A stretch of 25,235 nucleotides of DNA, from IMG/VR virus record IMGVR_UViG_3300049595_002318, positions 1 to 25,235 of that record; one strand, 5' to 3'. Below are positions 22,039 through 25,235 of this stretch, in pieces. Within the stretch, counting starts at the first letter, position 1; the number at the start of each line of letters is the position of its first letter. A model generated the notes under the pieces. That model was given only the letters and a program-made list of their open reading frames with translations. It had not been told where the DNA came from and ran no database searches. The position numbers were made by a program, and so were the translations under genes. Source of the stretch: a virus.

Positions 22039-25000
22039 ATGAAAAGATTAATAACTTCTTTATTGTTTTTCATACCTTTTTTTGTATCTGCACAGGTACA
22101 AAAAGATACGGTATCTGTTATTTCTAAAGACCAGATACCTTTAGGTACAGCTGACAGCACTGAGTTTTATTTTATAGAGAACGGTGCCTGGCGTAAAGTA
22201 ACCACGCCTATGTACATTACCCTTTTAGAAGGTAAAAAACTACGTGCTTCGACTAAGGTGTATATTGTAAATTCTGTTTCAGATACATCTTCTATATCTA
22301 ATCCTTATGAAGGAGATATTGCTGTCAACCTTACCAAAGATACCCTTATCATAAGGGACTCTTTAAACTGGGTATTATTTTTTGGTGGACCAGGAGGGGG
22401 TAGTAGCAATATTGATACCATATACAACGGTTACGGCATCGTCACAAGCCCATCGCCAATGGTGTCAAGCGATACCATACGCGCAGACACATCTGTACTT
22501 GCGACAAAATCTTTTGTCAACAACAGCTTGTCTACAAAACTTGACAGCATTGCAGGTGAAGTAACTACATTCAACATTCGTGATACAGCTATTACAACAG
22601 GTAAAATTGCTACTGGGGCTGTAACTGGTGCTAAACTTGGAAGCATTACAAGTACTGAACTTCGCACAGCATTAAGTGACGAAACTGGAACTGGCTCTGC
22701 GGTGTTTGCAAATAACCCTGTTTTTACTGACATCATTCTAAATGGAACAATCGGAAATTCAACAGGCAATATTCTGCTTACCAATAATTTAATGTCAAGG
22801 TGGGGGATAAGTGCTACTGGTAGTAGTGCATCGGACTTGATTATTACAAATTGGTTAGACCCAAATAAACGACCATTTTTTATTAAGCGTGACAACAACT
22901 ATGTTGGCATCAACACGGGTGTACCATTGAGACAATTACATGTCGTTGGTAAGGTGCGCATAGATACCTTAAACAGTACTCCGGGTGCATTAATCGGGCT
23001 TGGAACAGACAGCACCATTGTAAGGCTTGATCCCGCAACGTACCCTACTATCACAGAGCTTAGTTATGTCAAGGGTGTAACATCTGCATTGCAGACACAA
23101 TTCAGCAATAAACTCGATAGCCTTGCTGGTGAAGTCACCACATTTGTAATCCGCGATACTTCCGTTACATGGGCAAAACTCGCTCAAGCTGTCAAGGATT
23201 CGATAAATCGTCCTACTACCAATGCAACATATTGGAGCACTGATGGTGCGGACTTAACGCTATCAATGACTGATAGTATCATCAACCTTGCTAAAATACA
23301 TGGATTTGTAATTAGGGCACAATCAGGTGCTACTTCAAATGTTATCGCAAACTTTAATTATCCGGATGATGACGACCTTGGCAAAATTATGGCCGTAACT
23401 TCAGAAGATGAAAGCGCAAGTTATTCTGTACAGCTATCTGGTATTAGGATAGGTGCTATAGATTCTTCGTTTTTTAACTTAGTAGATGATCAAAGCGTAG
23501 TCTTTTCCGCTCAAAAAACAAGCGATGGTAATAGATGGGTACTTGTATCCAATACTGTCGGTGCCGGCGGCGGTGGAGGTGGTGGCGTAACAAGTATTAC
23601 AGCTGGAACAGGGTTGACTGGTGGTACAATACTTACTTCCGGGACAATAGCGGCGGATACTAATTTCTTGGTGACGGTAAACGATACCGCTTCGATGTTG
23701 ACTAATTATATTAACATTGCCGACACCGCTACTATGTTGTCCACGTACATCAATGCTGCTGATACTTCATTGATGCTGACTAATTACATAAATGTAGTTG
23801 ATACTTCATCGATGCTTTTACCATATCTGAAAAAACAAGATACTACTGCCATGTTGACGAATTACATAAACATAGCAGACACAGCCTCCATGCTATTGAC
23901 TTACATTAACCGAGAGGACACGGCAGCAATGTTACTTTCTTATTTGCGTAAAGCGGATACCTTGGCAATGTTAAGTACTTACGTCAACTTTGCGGATACC
24001 GCTTCAATGCTTTCGACTTACATCAATGCTTCGGATACAGCTTCAATGTTGACGAATTATATCAACGCCGCTGACACCGCTGCCATGCTGACTAATTACA
24101 TCAATGCCGTGGATACGGCTGCTATGCTGCTAACCTATATCAACAGAGAGGACACAGCGGCGATGTTGACTAATTATGTTAACTTCATAGATACGCTAAC
24201 AACGATAGGCACTAAAGCTAATTTAGCGCTTAAGTTAAACGCAGCGGATACAGCTTCTCTATCTAACCGAATTAATTTGAAGCTGAACATATCCGATACA
24301 ACGGTATTTGCCAGGGATTTTGAGTTGGCGGCGAAGTTAAATATTTTGGATACTACCGCTATGCTAAACCCATATTTAAAAAGAACAGTGGATAGCATTA
24401 TGTTTAAAACAACTTACGATGGTATTGCGACTACCGGGGAGATGATATGGAACGATCAATCAGGGACAGTGCATTTAGGGATGACGGGCAATATCGAAAT
24501 ACCTCTTGGACAGGGAGAAGCGCACATGGTAAGGAACGTTACAGGTACGACTATTGCAAAAGGTAAAGTTGTTTATGTTAGTGGTGCTACCGGGCAAAGA
24601 CCAACTATTGCACTTGCAGATGCGGATAGCGAAGCAGCAAGTTCATCCACATTTGCTATTACCGCCGAAGCAATAGACAATAACGACACGGGATTTGTTT
24701 TTACAAGTGGATATATCAAGGGTATTAACACCAGCGCAATCGCTCCCGGTAGCGCACTTTGGTTGGACACTGTTCCCGGTGGGTTTACAGCTACGAAACG
24801 CGTTGCCCCTGTGCATACGGTACTTGTCGGCTACTCTATTACACAAGCTGCCAATGGCACAATATTTGTCAAAATCGTAAACGGTCAGGAACTTGGAGAG
24901 CTGCACGATGTAGATGTAACAAGCCCGGTAAATGGTAATCTATTGCGCTATAACTCTACCTCTGCAATTTGGGTAGATGCACAAGCGGACAGTGCGTCTA

Positions 25001-25235
25001 TTGCAACAAATGCGATTAAGAACATACATATTACCAATAACGCGATCAATACCTCTAAGATTGCGGATTCTACTGTAACCAGCGTAAAAATAGCAACTGC
25101 TACGATTGCAAATGCAAATATTGCCAATGCTACGATTACAGGGGCTAAACTTGTTGATTCGACAATCACCGGGGTTAAAATAGCAAGTTCAACCATCGGA
25201 ACTGCCAATATCGCCAATTCGTCTGTTACTGGGGC
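22039..25235 (+). CDS. Giant Sec-exported tail-fibre protein (partial, no stop in window)
   Basis: An open frame from the ATG at 22039 runs to the window edge: 1065 codons plus two bases, no stop seen when translated line by line. It starts two bases after the previous stop. Signal peptide MKRLITSLLFFIPFFVSAQ, cut expected after Ala18 with Gln19. Parts in order: an N-terminal D-T-rich domain; Gly linker GGPGGG (116-121); KLDSIAGEVTTFNIRDTA (167-184) repeated in near-copy at 358-375; SDETGTGSAVFANNPVFTD (213-231), a common fibre motif; GINTGVPLRQLHVVGKV (290-306), like the V-G-I-x-T-x-x-P repeat of bacterial fibres; a second Gly linker (508-516); thirteen 13-residue repeats (549-717); a domain with GKVVYVSGATGQRP; HDVDVTSPVNGNLLRY (956-971); then decapeptide repeats to the edge. 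Composition from about 22400 is more GC-rich than upstream fibre genes. Confidence 0.9.
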   Translation, partial: MKRLITSLLFFIPFFVSAQVQKDTVSVISKDQIPLGTADSTEFYFIENGAWRKVTTPMYITLLEGKKLRASTKVYIVNSVSDTSSISNPYEGDIAVNLTKDTLIIRDSLNWVLFFGGPGGGSSNIDTIYNGYGIVTSPSPMVSSDTIRADTSVLATKSFVNNSLSTKLDSIAGEVTTFNIRDTAITTGKIATGAVTGAKLGSITSTELRTALSDETGTGSAVFANNPVFTDIILNGTIGNSTGNILLTNNLMSRWGISATGSSASDLIITNWLDPNKRPFFIKRDNNYVGINTGVPLRQLHVVGKVRIDTLNSTPGALIGLGTDSTIVRLDPATYPTITELSYVKGVTSALQTQFSNKLDSLAGEVTTFVIRDTSVTWAKLAQAVKDSINRPTTNATYWSTDGADLTLSMTDSIINLAKIHGFVIRAQSGATSNVIANFNYPDDDDLGKIMAVTSEDESASYSVQLSGIRIGAIDSSFFNLVDDQSVVFSAQKTSDGNRWVLVSNTVGAGGGGGGGVTSITAGTGLTGGTILTSGTIAADTNFLVTVNDTASMLTNYINIADTATMLSTYINAADTSLMLTNYINVVDTSSMLLPYLKKQDTTAMLTNYINIADTASMLLTYINREDTAAMLLSYLRKADTLAMLSTYVNFADTASMLSTYINASDTASMLTNYINAADTAAMLTNYINAVDTAAMLLTYINREDTAAMLTNYVNFIDTLTTIGTKANLALKLNAADTASLSNRINLKLNISDTTVFARDFELAAKLNILDTTAMLNPYLKRTVDSIMFKTTYDGIATTGEMIWNDQSGTVHLGMTGNIEIPLGQGEAHMVRNVTGTTIAKGKVVYVSGATGQRPTIALADADSEAASSSTFAITAEAIDNNDTGFVFTSGYIKGINTSAIAPGSALWLDTVPGGFTATKRVAPVHTVLVGYSITQAANGTIFVKIVNGQELGELHDVDVTSPVNGNLLRYNSTSAIWVDAQADSASIATNAIKNIHITNNAINTSKIADSTVTSVKIATATIANANIANATITGAKLVDSTITGVKIASSTIGTANIANSSVTG
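23683..24189 (+). repeat. Thirteen tandem 39-base (13-residue) repeats
   Basis: Thirteen consecutive units of exactly 39 bases encode D-T-[ASTL]-x-M-L-x-x-Y-[ILV]-x-x-x, such as DTASMLTNYINIA, DTATMLSTYINAA, DTSSMLLPYLKKQ and DTAAMLLTYINRE. Asp, Thr, Met5, Leu6 and Tyr9 hold in all units. Beyond 24189 the pattern continues in degenerate form (DTASLSNRINLKL, DTTAMLNPYLKRT). Codon choice differs freely between copies (GATACC, GACACC, GATACT; GCTTCG, GCAGCA, GCTGCC). The period suggests a trimeric fibre shaft. Confidence 0.97.
25006..25235 (+). repeat. Decapeptide repeats (30 bases) at the window end
   Basis: From residue 990 the fibre carries seven full ten-residue units: TNAIKNIHIT, NNAINTSKIA, DSTVTSVKIA, TATIANANIA, NATITGAKLV, DSTITGVKIA, SSTIGTANIA, then NSSVTG at the edge. 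Consensus is (D/N/S)-(S/A)-T-(I/V)-T-G-x-K-I-A. Units like this are common in phage fibres (the "AITTAKIADG" type). They run beyond the window, so total copy number is unknown. Confidence 0.9.

Noticed and set aside
22431-22898. Reverse-strand open frame of 155 codons
   Set aside because: It is the antisense of the giant fibre frame, is low in complexity, and has no start context or neighbours on its strand. The forward frame is open throughout.
23683-24189. CRISPR array
   Set aside because: The 39-base units are contiguous with no spacers, code in frame for a protein repeat, and vary at synonymous sites.

Overview
The window is a stretch of a tailed double-stranded DNA phage (Caudoviricetes), or a prophage, whose host is most likely a member of the Bacteroidota. 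The phage call rests on an ordered morphogenesis block: large terminase, portal, scaffold, major capsid protein, neck, abundant virion protein, then fibres. The host call rests on A/T-rich start regions without Shine-Dalgarno motifs, a DUF1573-like protein, Bacteroidota-style fibre repeats, and three signal peptides with Gln directly after the predicted cleavage site. The long TerL and portal and the podovirus-like neck gene recall crAss-like phages and relatives, but I could not test that placement.

Layout. Positions 1-1758 are a leftward block: the start of an unknown gene and two glycosyltransferases. A short divergent spacer (1759-1817) follows, and everything to the right end is on the plus strand in one tightly packed array with mostly overlapping or near-touching genes. 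Positions 1818-4162 hold six small genes ahead of the terminase: a winged-helix protein, an HU-like protein, a GroES-like co-chaperonin, a Cys-rich small protein, a DUF1573-like protein and a possible small terminase. Positions 4155-11667 are the packaging and head core. Positions 11702-14922 hold neck and other abundant virion proteins. Positions 14922-16477 hold four small genes, including a membrane-anchored coiled-coil protein that could be a holin or spanin. Positions 16461-25235 are a long adhesion and fibre module, and the last gene runs off the right edge.

How it fits together. The packaging motor docks on the portal; the acidic scaffold shapes the capsid lattice; the GroES-like protein may help the host GroEL fold the capsid protein, as T4 gp31 does. 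The fibre module is built from recognisable adhesion parts: a jelly-roll domain like the AbfB catalytic domain, two tandem copies of a small fibre protein, Ig-like domains, and a giant repeat fibre.

The most interesting region is 21217-25235. Three consecutive genes (a fibre-like protein, a very basic 56-residue peptide and a giant fibre of at least 1065 residues) each begin with an 18-residue Sec signal peptide followed by Gln19. Exported fibre-like proteins are unexpected in a virion gene block. The giant fibre has thirteen perfect-length 13-residue repeats and a decapeptide repeat, and its base composition is visibly more GC-rich than the fibre genes before it. No tRNA, CRISPR array, insertion sequence or integrase was seen.
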